Below the pieces are notes generated by a model, which searched no databases, was not told the origin of the DNA, and saw nothing but the letters and a program-made list of their open reading frames with translations. Positions 36,268 through 44,907 of a stretch of DNA of 64,000 bases are shown here, one piece after another. Source of the DNA: Pseudomonas sp. UBA2684 (GTDB lineage Bacteria; Pseudomonadota; Gammaproteobacteria; Pseudomonadales; Pseudomonadaceae); NCBI GenBank assembly GCA_002354655.1, contig DELY01000016.1, forward strand, positions 27,244 to 91,243, in the 5' to 3' direction. Made by a program: the position numbers and the translations under genes. The first letter of the stretch is position 1; each line of letters opens with the position of its first letter.

Positions 36268-37104
36268 ATGAGCAAGCTTGCCGATAAAGTCCTACAGGAA
36301 CTGCTCCAGGCCATCGACAACGATGAGTTGGTACTGCCCACCCTGCCGGAAGTTGCCCTGAAAGTGCGCGAAGCCGCGGAAGACCCGGACATCGGCATCC
36401 CGCAGATCAGCAAGGTGATCGGCAACGATGCCGCACTGACCGCGCGGATCATCAAGGTGGTGAACAGCCCGTTGCTGCGCACCAATAAGGAAATCACCGA
36501 CCTGCAGATGGCCGTCAGTCGCCTGGGCATCAACTACACCTGCAACCTGGCCACCGGCCTGGCGATGGAGCAGATGTTCCAGGCCACCTCCGATGTCGTC
36601 GACCGGAAAATGCGCGAAGTGTGGAACAAAAGCACGGAAATAGCCGGCATTTGCCACGTACTGTGCAAACACTACACCCGCCTGATGCCGGACCAGGCGA
36701 CCCTGGCCGGTCTGGTTCACCAACTGGGCGTACTGCCGATCCTGACCTACGCCGAGGATCACAGCGAGCTGTTGGCCGACTCGATCAGCCTCAACCATGT
36801 GATCGAAAAAATTCACCCGATCATCGGCGACAAGATCCTGCGCACCTGGGATTTCCCCGAGCTGATTGCCATGGTGCCCAGCCAATACCTGGACTTCACC
36901 CGCAACAGCGCCAAGGTCGATTACGTCGATATCGTCCAGGTCGCCACCCTGCAAAGCTACCTGGGCAGCGAACACCCTTACACCCAGCTGGACTGGAGCC
37001 AGATCCCGGCATTCGCCAAGCTCGGCCTCGACCCGAGTGTCGACATGCAGGCCGATGAAGACCTCTCCGCCGCCATGGACGCGGCCATGAGCATGCTGCA
37101 GTAA
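36268..37104 (+). CDS. HDOD domain signalling protein
   Basis: A 278-residue cytoplasmic protein consisting almost wholly of an HDOD domain (about 20-215), the non-catalytic HD-related output module. Visible features are LPTLPEVALKVREAAEDPD (about 18-36), IIKVVNSPLLRTNKEITDLQ and AVSRLGINYTCNLATGLAME. HDOD proteins act in motility, adhesion, carbon-response or c-di-GMP pathways; no signal or partner is evident here. It follows ygfZ by 37 bases. Function not assigned. Confidence 0.88.
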   Translation: MSKLADKVLQELLQAIDNDELVLPTLPEVALKVREAAEDPDIGIPQISKVIGNDAALTARIIKVVNSPLLRTNKEITDLQMAVSRLGINYTCNLATGLAMEQMFQATSDVVDRKMREVWNKSTEIAGICHVLCKHYTRLMPDQATLAGLVHQLGVLPILTYAEDHSELLADSISLNHVIEKIHPIIGDKILRTWDFPELIAMVPSQYLDFTRNSAKVDYVDIVQVATLQSYLGSEHPYTQLDWSQIPAFAKLGLDPSVDMQADEDLSAAMDAAMSMLQ

Positions 37105-37132
37105 CCCCGCGAGCGCATGCGGCTATCTGCCA

Positions 37133-37241
37133 CTAATGGCCTGTACGGTTAGTTGGTTAACTCAAGTTCGACTGGCCGAGGTTCTGCGACAGGGCCGCGG
37201 ACGCCGAAATGGCTAATTGAACTAACCACACAGGCCACTAG
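37133..37241. repeat. Long inverted repeat with 22-base arms
   Basis: CTAATGGCCTGTACGGTTAGTT (22 bases, 37133-37154) and its imperfect complement at 37220-37241 (19 of 22 match) enclose a 65-base centre. It fills the gap between the HDOD gene and the binding-protein gene. It could be a small non-autonomous mobile element, a terminator-like stem or an operator pair; no target duplication was recognised. Confidence 0.6.
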
Positions 37242-37274
37242 ACTGAGGTTCAGCTCGGTTTAGGGAAATACCGC

Positions 37275-38030
37275 ATGCGCGCCCTCCTTCTGCTGTTCAG
37301 CTTACTGTTTACCAACCTCGCCGTAGCCGACGAACTGCGCCTGACCAATGGCGAGTGGCCGCCCTACCTCGGCGCGCAACTGCCGCACCAGGGCGTCGCG
37401 TCACGCATCGTCGCCGAGGCCTTTGCCCTCGAAGGCATTGCGGTGAGCTGGGAATTCCACCCCTGGGCACGTTCGCTGCAACTGGCAGAAAAGGGCCAGC
37501 GCGCGGGCAGCGCCGTGTGGCTGCACAGCACCGAACGCGAACAGCAGTTTTTCATCAGCGACCCGGTCATCGAGAGCGGCTATTACCTGTTCCACCGCAA
37601 AGGCGAGGATTTCGACTGGCACAGCGTGGACGACCTCCACGACCTGCGCATCGCCGGTACGCGGGGCTACGACTATGGCGCGGCCTTTCAGCAGGCCGAG
37701 GCCGCGGGAGCACTGCAGGTACGCCGCATCACTAGCGACGAGCTGGGCTTTCGCCAACTGCTGGCGGGGCGTATCGACGTGTTTCCGATGGATAAAGTGG
37801 TCGGCTTCGACATGTTGCATCAGCACTTCAGCGCGGCCGAACGCGCCCAGCTGAGCTTTCACCCCAAACCGCTGCGCAGCGACAGCCTGCACCTGCTGCT
37901 ATCGCGCGAAGTAGCCGGCAATGCCGAGCTGATCGACCGGTTCAACCGGGGCCTGCGGCAACTGCGCGCCAGCGGCAAGGTCGCGCAGTACCTGCTCGAC
38001 GTGCAACAGCCCCTCAGCCTCGCCCCCTGA
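37275..38030 (+). CDS. Periplasmic solute-binding protein, family 3
   Basis: A 251-residue secreted protein (signal peptide about 1-18, ending AVADE) of the SBP_bac_3/polar-amino-acid type: LRLTNGEWPPYLG near residue 22 and DLRIAGTRGYDYG (about 124-136) mark the two lobes. There is no adjacent permease or ATPase gene, so it may be an orphan receptor or serve a distant transporter. Its TGA stop abuts the complementary stop of tctE (TGATCA at 38028-38033), with no space for a terminator between the convergent genes. Confidence 0.8.
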   Translation: MRALLLLFSLLFTNLAVADELRLTNGEWPPYLGAQLPHQGVASRIVAEAFALEGIAVSWEFHPWARSLQLAEKGQRAGSAVWLHSTEREQQFFISDPVIESGYYLFHRKGEDFDWHSVDDLHDLRIAGTRGYDYGAAFQQAEAAGALQVRRITSDELGFRQLLAGRIDVFPMDKVVGFDMLHQHFSAAERAQLSFHPKPLRSDSLHLLLSREVAGNAELIDRFNRGLRQLRASGKVAQYLLDVQQPLSLAP

Positions 38031-39422
38031 TCAGGCACCCTCGCCAGGAAACGCCACGCGCACCAGCAACCCCTGCGGCAACGCCTGGTGCAGGCTGATC
38101 GAGGCCTGATGCGCCCGGCAAATCTCGCCGACGATGGCCAGCCCCAAGCCGGCGCCCGAGCCGTGCGCACTGCGCCGGTAGAACCGCTCGAAAACCCTCT
38201 CGCGCTCCTCGGCGGGAATCCCTGGGCCGTCGTCCTGTACTTCCAGCACGCCCGGCGCCAGCACCCGCAGGATCACATTGCCGCCCACCGGGGTATGCGC
38301 CAGCGCGTTATCGACCAGGTTGCATAACAGTTCATTGAGCAATGTCGGCTCACCCTGCAGCCACACCGGCTGCTCGGCTTCCAGCGCCAGGGCGACGCCC
38401 CGCGCATGGGCCAAGGGCGCCAGCGCCAGGCCCAGTTCGCGCGCCAGCTGGCTGAGATCGAGACGCTGCGCACCGCCTTCGGCGATGGCCCGCGCACCGC
38501 TTTCAATGCGCGCCAGCGAGAGCAACTGGTTGGCCAGATGGGTCAGCCGATCGGTGTTCTGCGCCGCGTCTTCCAGGGTGCTGCGCCAGGCGACCGGCTC
38601 CTGCGCGCGCAAACCCAACTCGACCCGCGCCTTGAGTGCCGCCAACGGCGTGCGCAGTTCATGGGCGGCATCGGCGATGAATTGCGACTGCCGCTCGAAC
38701 AGCCCGCGCAAGCGGTCGTTGAACTGATTCAGGGCATTCACCAACGGGCGCAACTCGCGCGGCAGTTCTGCATCCGGCAACGGCCGCAGATCGTCGCTGG
38801 CGCGCTCGGCGACGGTGCGCCGTAAGCTTTCCAGCGGCCGCAACGCCGCGCTTACCGCCAGCCACACCAGCAGCAGCGCGCTGAACGACAGCAAGCCCAT
38901 GCGCCACAGGGTGCCGAACAGCAGCTCGCGGGCCATCCGCTCGCGTGCGCCCTGGGTTTCCGCCACGCGGATTTCAGCGATGCCATTGAGCTGCGGCTCG
39001 CTGACCGGCTGCAACAGGCTGACCACGCGCACGCCCTGGTTGCGGTATTCGGCATCGTAGAAATGTGCCAGCGCCGGGTAATCGTTGGTACGCCGAGTGC
39101 CACGCGGCGCGGCGGGTAAATCTTCATAACCGGAGACCAGCGCGCCGCTCAAATCCAGCACCTGGTAATAGATGCGCCCGGCACTGTCGTAAGCGAAGGT
39201 ATCGAGCGCCACATAGGGCACGTTGGCGTTGAGCTTGCCTTCGGCGGTGTACAGGCCGTCGGCGATCGCCCGCGCGGAGGCCAGCAAAGTGCGGTCATAC
39301 GCGGTATCGGCGGCGCGCCGGGCACTCCAGTACGCACTCAAGCTGCTGACCAGCAGAATCAGCGTGAGCAACAGCGCCAAGCGGCGCAGTAAACGCCCGC
39401 GCAAACTGCCCGGATCAGTCAC
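38031..39422 (-). CDS. tctE: Sensor histidine kinase TctE
   Basis: Inner-membrane kinase for tricarboxylate sensing. The 463-residue product has TM1 (about 12-33), a periplasmic 2CSK-type domain (about 35-165), TM2 (about 172-194), a HAMP region, HisKA with the phosphorylated His254 (DAAHELRTPL) and an ATPase domain (NLVDNALAHT; DDGPGIP; GAGLGLAI). A GTG start at 39422 with GGAGG at good distance, overlapping tctD by 8 bases, is preferred to an ATG 10 codons upstream. It partners TctD; the system should induce opdH-tctCBA in response to citrate-type acids. Confidence 0.88.
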   Translation of the reverse strand: MTDPGSLRGRLLRRLALLLTLILLVSSLSAYWSARRAADTAYDRTLLASARAIADGLYTAEGKLNANVPYVALDTFAYDSAGRIYYQVLDLSGALVSGYEDLPAAPRGTRRTNDYPALAHFYDAEYRNQGVRVVSLLQPVSEPQLNGIAEIRVAETQGARERMARELLFGTLWRMGLLSFSALLLVWLAVSAALRPLESLRRTVAERASDDLRPLPDAELPRELRPLVNALNQFNDRLRGLFERQSQFIADAAHELRTPLAALKARVELGLRAQEPVAWRSTLEDAAQNTDRLTHLANQLLSLARIESGARAIAEGGAQRLDLSQLARELGLALAPLAHARGVALALEAEQPVWLQGEPTLLNELLCNLVDNALAHTPVGGNVILRVLAPGVLEVQDDGPGIPAEERERVFERFYRRSAHGSGAGLGLAIVGEICRAHQASISLHQALPQGLLVRVAFPGEGA

Positions 39423-40086
39423 CGACGGCCTCCAACAAATAACCCAGGCCACGGAAGGTGACGATACGCACCGCGCAGCCTTCGAGCTTCTTGCGCAACC
39501 GGTGAATGTAGATTTCGATGGCGTCGCTGCTGGCTTCCTCGTCCAGCCCGAACACCTGGGCCGCCAGCTGTTCCTTGCTCATCACCCGCCCCGGACGGGC
39601 AATCATCGCCTCCAGCACCGCCTGCTCGCGCGAGGTCAGGCTGAGGCTCTCGTCGCGCACACTGAAGCGCCGGGTGCCCAGGTCGTAGACCAGCTCGCCG
39701 CAGCGCTGCTGCTGTTCGCCACCGAGTACGCTACGGCGCAGCAACGCCTTGACCCGCGCCTCCAACTCGCTCAGTTCGAACGGTTTGGCCAGGTAATCGT
39801 CGGCGCCCAGATTGAGCCCGTGCACGCGATCCTTGACCTCGCCGCGCGCGGTCAGCATCAGCACCGGCAAGGTCTTGCCGCGCTCGCGCAGCCGCGCCAG
39901 CACCTCGAAACCGTTCATCCGTGGCAGGCCGATATCGAGAATCGCCAGGGCGTATTCCTCGCTGCTCAGGGCCAGGTCGGCGGCGACGCCATCGTGCAGC
40001 ACATCTACGGTCCAACCGGCGCTTTTCAGGGCCTGGGCCACACTTGCCGCCAGTTGCGGATGATCTTCAACCAGCAGAATTCGCAC
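39415..40086 (-). CDS. tctD: Response regulator TctD (OmpR family)
   Basis: A 223-residue two-component regulator: receiver domain with phospho-acceptor Asp51 (ALAILDIGLPRMNGF), conserved Lys in LAKPFELSELEARV, and a C-terminal winged helix (LTSREQAVLEAM; DAIEIYIHRLRKKL). It begins with GTG at 40086 behind GGAGGTGGCG; longer upstream frame is not conserved-looking. It overlaps tctE by 8 bases and is divergent from the porin gene it presumably controls. Confidence 0.92.
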   Translation of the reverse strand: MRILLVEDHPQLAASVAQALKSAGWTVDVLHDGVAADLALSSEEYALAILDIGLPRMNGFEVLARLRERGKTLPVLMLTARGEVKDRVHGLNLGADDYLAKPFELSELEARVKALLRRSVLGGEQQQRCGELVYDLGTRRFSVRDESLSLTSREQAVLEAMIARPGRVMSKEQLAAQVFGLDEEASSDAIEIYIHRLRKKLEGCAVRIVTFRGLGYLLEAVGD

Positions 40087-40206
40087 CGCCACCTCCACCA
40101 AAAACCGAGTCGAACAGCCGCTGTCGGCGGCCTCGCCGGCGCTGAGTTTACAGGCGCACGACGCTCTGTGAATTGCCCAAATGCCCACGCAAAAACTTTC
40201 GCCGCT

Positions 40207-40226
40207 GAAAGCTTGGCGAAAGCTTG
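40207..40226. promoter_or_regulatory. Direct repeat, candidate TctD site
   Basis: GAAAGCTTG occurs twice, at 40207-40215 and 40218-40226, start to start 11 bases, the one-turn spacing typical of OmpR-class operators. It lies between the divergent tctD and porin genes, about 100 bases upstream of the porin start. Confidence 0.55.
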
Positions 40227-40323
40227 ACCGCCTAGCATCGCGTCAGGGTGGCTCGATCCACCCGCCAGAACGGTTCGCGCAGTGGTGCGCCGCCGTGACA
40301 AAAACAACAATGGAGACCACAGG

Positions 40324-41589
40324 ATGCTGACTGCATCGTATCGGGCGCTGTCGCCTGTTCACCTGCTTAGCCTAGCCGTTAGCACGGCGCTACTCGCACC
40401 CACCGCCCACGCCGCGTTCATCGACGACAGTTCGGCGAGCCTGTCGACCAGCAATATCTACCTGAACCGCGACTTCCGCGAAAACGCCGGGCAGAACAAG
40501 CGTGAAGAGTGGGGCCAAGGCTTCCTCCTCGATCTGCAATCGGGCTACACCGACGGCACCGTTGGTTTTGGCCTCGATGCCCTGGGCATGCTCGGGATCA
40601 AGCTGGATTCCGGCGGCGGCCGCACCGGCACCGACCTGCTGCCGGTGCAGGACGATGGCGGCACGCCGGACCAGTTCGGCCGCCTGGGCCTGACCGCCAA
40701 GGTCAAGGTCTCCGCCACCGAGTTACGTTACGGCTCGCACATTCCCGAACTCCCCGTGGTCAAGGCCAGCGACAGCCGCCTGCTGCCGCAAGTATTCGAA
40801 GGCGGCCTGCTGACCTCCAGCGAACTCGACGGCCTGACCTTTACCGGCGGACGCCTGGACAAGGTGATCGACCGCGCGTCGAGCAACTCCGAAGACCTGG
40901 TGCTGAACAGCAAGAACCGCCGCTTCACGGCCGGCGTCAGCGCCGATCATCTGGACCTACTGGGTCTCGATTACAGCTTCAACAAGCAGTTGAAGGGCCG
41001 CTACTACTTCGCCGAACTGGACGACATCTACCGCCAGCACTTCTTCGGCCTGCTCGCCAGCCAGCCCCTGGGCGCCGGCACCTTGTCCGCCGACCTGCGC
41101 CTGTCACTGAGCAGCGACAGCGGCGCGGCGAATGCCGGCAAGATCGATAACCGCGCGCTGAACGGCATGTTCAGTTACGCCCTCAGTGGTCACAAAGTCG
41201 GCCTGGGCTACCAGGACATGAGCGGCGACACCGGCTTCGCCTACATTGATGGCAGCGACCCGTTCCTGGTCAACTTCGTGCAGATCAACGACTTCGCCAA
41301 CGCCGACGAGCGTTCCTGGCAAGCGCGCTACGACTTCGACTTCAGCCAGGTCGGCGTCCCTGGCCTGAGTTTCATGACCCGCTACATCACAGGTAGCGAC
41401 GCGCAAATCGCTGGCAGCAGCGACACCGGCGGCGAGTGGGAACGTGATATCGAACTCAAATACGTGGTGCAAAGCGGCGCCTTAAAAGATGTCTACGTGC
41501 GCCTGCGCAATGCCAGCTTCCGTTCCGACTTCGCCCGCGATGCGGACGAGAACCGCGTCATCGTCGGCTACACACTGCCGATCTGGTAA
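40324..41589 (+). CDS. opdH: OprD-family porin, OpdH-like (tricarboxylate uptake)
   Basis: A 421-residue outer-membrane porin with a signal peptide (about 1-30, ending TAHAAF), the OprD-family N-terminus (FIDDSSASLSTSNIYLNRDF) and a C-terminal aromatic beta-barrel strand ending in W (VIVGYTLPIW). Position between tctDE and tctCBA matches opdH (PA0755), the porin linked to cis-aconitate/citrate uptake in P. aeruginosa. The start at 40324 is chosen over an upstream Met because GGAG precedes it and the signal peptide starts there. Confidence 0.9.
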   Translation: MLTASYRALSPVHLLSLAVSTALLAPTAHAAFIDDSSASLSTSNIYLNRDFRENAGQNKREEWGQGFLLDLQSGYTDGTVGFGLDALGMLGIKLDSGGGRTGTDLLPVQDDGGTPDQFGRLGLTAKVKVSATELRYGSHIPELPVVKASDSRLLPQVFEGGLLTSSELDGLTFTGGRLDKVIDRASSNSEDLVLNSKNRRFTAGVSADHLDLLGLDYSFNKQLKGRYYFAELDDIYRQHFFGLLASQPLGAGTLSADLRLSLSSDSGAANAGKIDNRALNGMFSYALSGHKVGLGYQDMSGDTGFAYIDGSDPFLVNFVQINDFANADERSWQARYDFDFSQVGVPGLSFMTRYITGSDAQIAGSSDTGGEWERDIELKYVVQSGALKDVYVRLRNASFRSDFARDADENRVIVGYTLPIW

Positions 41590-41618
41590 CCCACAATAAT
41601 CGGGTGTCAACAAACTGC

Positions 41619-41741
41619 TGCGCTCGGCCATGCCGCGTTGAAATCAGCCTCAAAATGCTCATGTACTATTCGTACACTCCGCTTTTTCGGCCAATTTCGC
41701 CTTGCCTGACCTTCGCTCGCTACGTTTGTAAACACCCTCTA
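41619..41741. repeat. Dispersed intergenic repeat between opdH and tctC
   Basis: A block reading from CGCTCGGCCATGCCGCGTTG through AAATCAGCCTCAAAATG to CGCCTTGCCTGACC and TTTGTAAACACC resembles, from memory, a repeat found many times in Pseudomonas genomes. Its halves are imperfectly complementary around a GTACTATTCGTAC centre, so a long hairpin is possible between porin and binding-protein cistrons. Confidence 0.55.
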
Positions 41742-41760
41742 GCACCAAGAGGAACAGCCC

Positions 41761-42738
41761 ATGCACACTGTCTTTACTCGCGTCGCCCTGGCCACTGTCT
41801 GCCTGGCCTTTGCCGGCCAACTGCTGGCCGCCGAACCGAAACGCCCGGAATGCATTGCCCCGGCCAAACCCGGCGGCGGTTTCGACTTGACCTGCAAGCT
41901 GGCGCAAATCGGCTTGAAAGATGAAGGCCTGCTGAAAGCGCCGATGCGCGTCACCTACATGCCCGGCGGCGTCGGGGCGGTGGCGTACAACGCCGTGGTC
42001 GCCCAACGCGCCAAGGACCCCGGCACCATCACCGCGTTCTCCAGCGGCTCGTTGCTCAACCTGGCGCAAGGCAAGTTCGGCCGCTACGACGAAACCGCCG
42101 TGCGCTGGCTGGCCGGCGTCGGCACCGATTACGGCGCCATCACCGTGCGCGCCGACTCGCCGTATCAGAACCTCGATGACCTGGTGCAAGCGCTGAAAAA
42201 AGACCCGTCCAGCATCGTCTTCGGCGCTGGCGCGACCATTGGCGGCCAGGACTGGATGCAGACCGCGCTGATCGCCCGCCTTGCCGGGATCGACCCGAAA
42301 AACCTGCGCTACGTGGCCTTCGAAGGCGGCGGCGAAACCCTCACCGCGATGCTCGGCGGGCATGTTCAGGTCACCTCCAGCGGCCTCGGCGAAGTCACCC
42401 CGCAGCTGGCGGCGAAGAAGGTGCGCATCCTCGCGGTGCTCTCCGAAGAACGCCTGCCAGGCAAGCTGGCTGACCTGCCCACCGCCAAGGAACAGGGCTA
42501 CGACATCGTCTGGCCGGTGATCCGTGGCTTCTACATGGGTCCGGAAGTCAGCGACGAGCAGTTCAACTGGTGGAAGCAGCAGTTCGACACCCTGCTCGCC
42601 AGCGAGGACTTCGCCAAACTGCGCGAACAGCGCGACCTGCTGCCGCTGGCGATGACCGGCGACGAACTGCAAGCCTACGTGTTCAAACAGGTCGAAGAGT
42701 ACAAAACGCTGGCTGGCGAATTCGGCCTGATGCAGTAA
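41761..42738 (+). CDS. tctC: Tricarboxylate-binding protein TctC
   Basis: Periplasmic substrate-binding protein of a tripartite tricarboxylate transporter. The 325-residue product has a signal peptide (about 1-22, AGQLLAAEPK) and TctC motifs ECIAPAKPGGGFDLTCKL (about 31-48), MPGGVGAVAYN and GGQDWMQTAL. It precedes tctB and tctA, its membrane partners, and AAGAGGAAC precedes the ATG. It should bind citrate or related acids delivered through the OpdH-like porin. Confidence 0.93.
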   Translation: MHTVFTRVALATVCLAFAGQLLAAEPKRPECIAPAKPGGGFDLTCKLAQIGLKDEGLLKAPMRVTYMPGGVGAVAYNAVVAQRAKDPGTITAFSSGSLLNLAQGKFGRYDETAVRWLAGVGTDYGAITVRADSPYQNLDDLVQALKKDPSSIVFGAGATIGGQDWMQTALIARLAGIDPKNLRYVAFEGGGETLTAMLGGHVQVTSSGLGEVTPQLAAKKVRILAVLSEERLPGKLADLPTAKEQGYDIVWPVIRGFYMGPEVSDEQFNWWKQQFDTLLASEDFAKLREQRDLLPLAMTGDELQAYVFKQVEEYKTLAGEFGLMQ

Positions 42739-42750
42739 CGCCATGCCGCT

Positions 42751-42895
42751 TTTGTAGGGTGGGTTAGGCGCATGACCACAGGCTAATTGCCGACACCGAG
42801 TCAGTTGCGCCGTAACCCACCAGATGGGGCAGACCGGCCAGCGCTTGGTGGGTTACGCGGCGCGCCTGCTCTGCGCCGCTAACCCAGCCTACAAA
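42751..42895. repeat. Dispersed palindrome, GTAGGGTGG family, long form
   Basis: TTTGTAGGGTGGGTTAGGCG on the left is answered by CGCTAACCCAGCCTACAAA on the right; the centre carries a second pair (GTAACCCACC / GGTGGGTTAC). It separates tctC from tctB within the same operon. Confidence 0.75.
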
Positions 42896-42953
42896 GCCGC
42901 GCCTACAACGCGTAGTGGGACATAGCCAATTCTTTCCCTTCGAGGAATTCATC

Positions 42954-43397
42954 ATGTACGTCCGCCTGTTCTCCGCGATCTGGCTGCTTTTCTGCGCCTG
43001 GCTCGCCATCCTTGCCTGGGGCTTCCAGGCGCCCTTCGCCTATGACCCGGTTGGCCCGCGCGCCTACCCGCTGCTGCTGCTCGGCCTGATGGCCGCCGGC
43101 TCCTTGTGGCTGCTGTACAAGCCCGGCATTGGGGGGCAGCAGCTGCACATGCCCAGCGCCTTGCGCTCGACACTCTGCGTGTTGGCGCTGCTGACCTACG
43201 CCCTGCTGTTCGAACCGCTGGGGTTTGTCATCAGTACCGCCCTGGCGGCCTTCGCCCTCGGCGTGTTGTTCACCGGCCGGCTCGTGCCCTGCGCCATCAG
43301 CGGTGTGCTGATGGGCGTGTTGCTCTATGGCTTGTTCGATTACCTGCTGGACGTGCCGCTGCCGCTGGGCCTGTTCGAAGCGTTCGTGGAGAGCTGA
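42954..43397 (+). CDS. tctB: Tripartite tricarboxylate transporter small subunit TctB
   Basis: A 147-residue inner-membrane protein with four predicted membrane helices, typical of TctB (AWGFQAPFAYDPVGPRAYPL, about 23-42, is the family motif region). The ATG at 42954 follows GAGGAATTC. tctA begins one base after its stop. It forms the membrane complex with TctA. Confidence 0.92.
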   Translation: MYVRLFSAIWLLFCAWLAILAWGFQAPFAYDPVGPRAYPLLLLGLMAAGSLWLLYKPGIGGQQLHMPSALRSTLCVLALLTYALLFEPLGFVISTALAAFALGVLFTGRLVPCAISGVLMGVLLYGLFDYLLDVPLPLGLFEAFVES

Positions 43398-43398
43398 A

Positions 43399-44907
43399 AT
43401 GGAAACTCTGAATTTTTTGGCGCAAGGCTTTGACGTCGCCACCCGCCCGATCAACCTGCTGGTCGCCACCTTCGGCGCCTTCGTCGGCACCATCGTCGGC
43501 CTGCTGCCGGGCCTGGGCCCGATCAACGGCGTGGCCATTCTCCTGCCGCTGGCCTTTGCCCTGGGCCTACCGCCAGAAACCGCACTGATCCTGCTGGCGG
43601 CGGTGTACCTCGGGTGCGAATACGGCGGCCGCATCTCGGCGATTCTGCTCAACGTGCCAGGCGATGCCGCAGCCATCATGACCACCCTCGACGGCTACCC
43701 GCTGGCGCGCCAGGGTAAAGCCGGGATCGCCCTGTCGCTGTCGGCTGTCAGCTCGTTTATCGGCAGCATGATCGCCACCTGCGGCGTGGTGCTGTTCGCG
43801 CCATTGCTGGCGAAATGGGCGGTGGCCTTTGGCCCGGCGGAATACTTCGTGCTGATGGTGTTCGCCATCGCCTGCCTCGGCGGCATGGTCGGCGACAAAC
43901 CGGTGAAAACCCTGATGGCCGCCCTGATCGGCCTGGCCCTGGCCACCGTTGGCGTGGATTCCACCACCGGCGTGTACCGCTTCACCTTCGACAGCGTCAG
44001 CCTGTCCGACGGCATCCAGTTTGTCATCGTGGTGATTGGCTTCTTCAGCGTCAGTGAAGTGCTGCTGATGCTGGAAAAAACCCACAGCGGGCAAAAAGCG
44101 GTGAAAGCCAGCGGCCGCGTGTTGTTCAACTTCCAGGAGTTCTGCTTCACCTTCTGGACCACTATCCGCAGCTCGGTCGTCGGTTTCGTCATCGGCACCC
44201 TGCCAGGTGCGGGGGCGACCATCGCCAGCGCCATGACCTACATGAGCGAAAAGCGCATGGCCGGCGCCAAAGGCAAGTTCGGTGAAGGCGACCTGCGCGG
44301 CCTGGCCGCTCCGGAAGCAGCCAACAATGCCTCGGCCTGCGGCTCGCTGATCCCCATGCTGACCCTCGGCGTACCGGGCTCCGGCACCACCGCGGTGATG
44401 ATCGGCGCCCTCACCCTGTACAACATCACCCCCGGCCCGCTGTTGTTCGAACAGCAACCGGACGTGGTCTGGGGCCTGATCGCCTCGCTGTTTATCGGCA
44501 ACGTCATCCTGCTGGTGATGAACATCCCGCTGGTCGGCTTGTTCGCCCGCATGCTCAGCGTACCCAACTGGGTGCTGGTGCCGGCAATCACCATCGTCAG
44601 CATGGTCGGCGTGTATGCGGTGCACAGCACCACCTTCGACCTGGTGCTGATGATCGGCCTCGGTGTGTTCGGCTACATCCTGCGCAAGCTGGATTTCCCG
44701 CTGTCGGCACTGATTCTCGGCTTCGTCCTCGGCGAGTTGATGGAAGACAACCTGCGCCGCGCGCTGTCGATTTCCGCTGGCGACATCGGCATCCTCTGGG
44801 CCAGCCCGATCAGCCTGTGCCTGTGGGCGCTGGTGGTGCTCATGCTGGCACTGCCCGGCATCCGCTGGTGGCGTGCACGCGGCAAGGTACAACTGGCCGA
44901 TGCCTAA
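43399..44907 (+). CDS. tctA: Tripartite tricarboxylate transporter large subunit TctA
   Basis: A 502-residue polytopic inner-membrane permease with about 11-12 helices. Family signatures are GLLPGLGPINGVAILLPL (about 34-51), CEYGGRISAILLNVPGDAA and the repeat-related GTLPGAGATIASAM. It starts 1 base after tctB and overlaps the AbrB-like gene by 8 bases. It would carry citrate-type acids inward using an ion gradient. Confidence 0.95.
   Translation: METLNFLAQGFDVATRPINLLVATFGAFVGTIVGLLPGLGPINGVAILLPLAFALGLPPETALILLAAVYLGCEYGGRISAILLNVPGDAAAIMTTLDGYPLARQGKAGIALSLSAVSSFIGSMIATCGVVLFAPLLAKWAVAFGPAEYFVLMVFAIACLGGMVGDKPVKTLMAALIGLALATVGVDSTTGVYRFTFDSVSLSDGIQFVIVVIGFFSVSEVLLMLEKTHSGQKAVKASGRVLFNFQEFCFTFWTTIRSSVVGFVIGTLPGAGATIASAMTYMSEKRMAGAKGKFGEGDLRGLAAPEAANNASACGSLIPMLTLGVPGSGTTAVMIGALTLYNITPGPLLFEQQPDVVWGLIASLFIGNVILLVMNIPLVGLFARMLSVPNWVLVPAITIVSMVGVYAVHSTTFDLVLMIGLGVFGYILRKLDFPLSALILGFVLGELMEDNLRRALSISAGDIGILWASPISLCLWALVVLMLALPGIRWWRARGKVQLADA

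Noticed and set aside
41604-41924. A 106-codon plus-strand frame before tctC
   Set aside because: It runs through the dispersed repeat and then overlaps tctC in another frame; no ribosome-binding site.
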